A program made the translations under genes and the position numbers. A model generated the notes under the pieces. The model searched no databases, was not told the origin of the DNA, and saw only the letters and a list, made by a program, of their open reading frames with translations. A stretch of DNA of 64,000 nt. Origin: Nocardioides sp. (GTDB lineage Bacteria > Actinomycetota > Actinomycetes > Propionibacteriales > Nocardioidaceae). Shown piece by piece: positions 63,124-64,000 of this stretch. How positions within the stretch are numbered: position 1 is the stretch's first letter; each line of letters begins with the position of its first letter. The DNA lies in the NCBI GenBank assembly GCA_030698375.1, contig JAUYLL010000132.1, forward strand, positions 1-64,000, given 5' to 3'.

Positions 63124-64000
63124 GCGGAGGCTCCCTCTCGTCGGTCGAGCCCCGCGGGGAGCTCGGGCGGGGTCAGCGGGCCGCCCCAGCGGGCGTGCAG
63201 TGCTGCCTCGAGGGCGGCTCCGACCCGGTAGAGCCGGTCGTCGGCCAGCGCGGGCGCGAGCACCTGGAAGCCCACGGGCAGACCGTCCTCCTCGGCGAGC
63301 CCGGCCGGCACCGAGATGCCGGGGACGCCCGCGAGGTTGGCCGGGATGGTGGCGAGGTCGTTGAGGTACATCGCCAGCGGGTCGTCGAGCTTCTCGCCTA
63401 GGCGGAACGCCGTGGTGGGCGACGTCGGGGACACCAGCACGTCGACCTGTGCGAAGGCCGCCTCGAAGTCGCGGGAGATCAGGGTGCGTACCTTCTGGGC
63501 CTGGCCGTAGTAGGCGTCGTAGTAGCCGCTGGAGAGCGCATAGGTGCCGAGGATGATCCGGCGCTTGACCTCGTCGCCGAAGCCGGCGTCCCGCGTGGCG
63601 CGCATGACCTCCTCGGCCGACGGGTCGGGGACCCCTTCGGGCAGGACGCGCAGGCCGTAGCGCATCGCGTCGAACTTGGCGAGGTTCGAGGACGCCTCGG
63701 ACGGCATGAGCACGTAGTAGGCGGCGAGCGCGTGGACGAACTGCGGGCAGGAGACCTCGACGACCTCGGCTCCGGCCGCGACCAGGAGGTCCAGCGACTC
63801 GGTGAAGCGGGCCTGGACGCCGGCCTGGTAGCCCTCGCCCTGCAGCTCGGTGACCACGCCGACACGGAGGCCGGACAGGTCGCCGGTCGCCCCCTTGCGG
63901 GCCGCGCCGACCAGGTCGGGCAGCGGCTGGTCGACGGAGGTGGAGTCGCGGGGGTCGTGGCCACCGACGAGCTCGTGGAGCAGCGCGGCGTCGAGGACGG
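63120..64000 (-). CDS. gatA: Asp-tRNA(Asn)/Glu-tRNA(Gln) amidotransferase subunit A (5' end beyond window)
   Basis: C-terminal part: [30 protein letters not shown]...[19 protein letters not shown]...[23 protein letters not shown]. Confidence 0.96.
   Translation of the reverse strand, partial: VLDAALLHELVGGHDPRDSTSVDQPLPDLVGAARKGATGDLSGLRVGVVTELQGEGYQAGVQARFTESLDLLVAAGAEVVEVSCPQFVHALAAYYVLMPSEASSNLAKFDAMRYGLRVLPEGVPDPSAEEVMRATRDAGFGDEVKRRIILGTYALSSGYYDAYYGQAQKVRTLISRDFEAAFAQVDVLVSPTSPTTAFRLGEKLDDPLAMYLNDLATIPANLAGVPGISVPAGLAEEDGLPVGFQVLAPALADDRLYRVGAALEAALHARWGGPLTPPELPAGLDRREGASA

Overview
This is a high-GC actinobacterial chromosomal window (gene content looks Nocardioides-like). Dense CDSs cover rnc-rpmF-coaD-rsmD-recG, thiL, ddl, gpsA/plsC/cofC/HU, a large branched-chain amino acid region (leuDC+IclR regulator, cimA, ilvE, leuB, serA, ilvC-ilvN-ilvB, ilvD), gltX with tRNA-Glu and tRNA-Gln, and gatB/gatA at the right edge. 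The strongest candidate for an unusual system is at 53.0-61.6 kb (minus strand): an ECF transporter (S, fused A-A and T components) downstream of two tandem pairs of exported proteins. Each pair has an alpha/alpha-barrel (prenyltransferase/transcobalamin-like) protein and a DUF4430-like membrane-anchored protein, and each pair is preceded by a nearly identical cobalamin-riboswitch-like leader. I read this as a B12-regulated 'split transcobalamin' cobalamin capture and uptake locus that arose by tandem duplication; short remnants of gatB and ecfT mark the junction. Other notable items: a probable genomic island (about 20.2-26.0 kb) between alkA and tRNA-Glu, with a 55-bp perfect direct repeat copied from inside alkA; an endonuclease/exonuclease/phosphatase-family protein with six ~48-aa repeats inserted just before its catalytic SDH motif; and three leader-peptide attenuator candidates (upstream of cimA, the leuB-proximal genes, and ilvB). 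All calls are by reading sequence; no database search was run.
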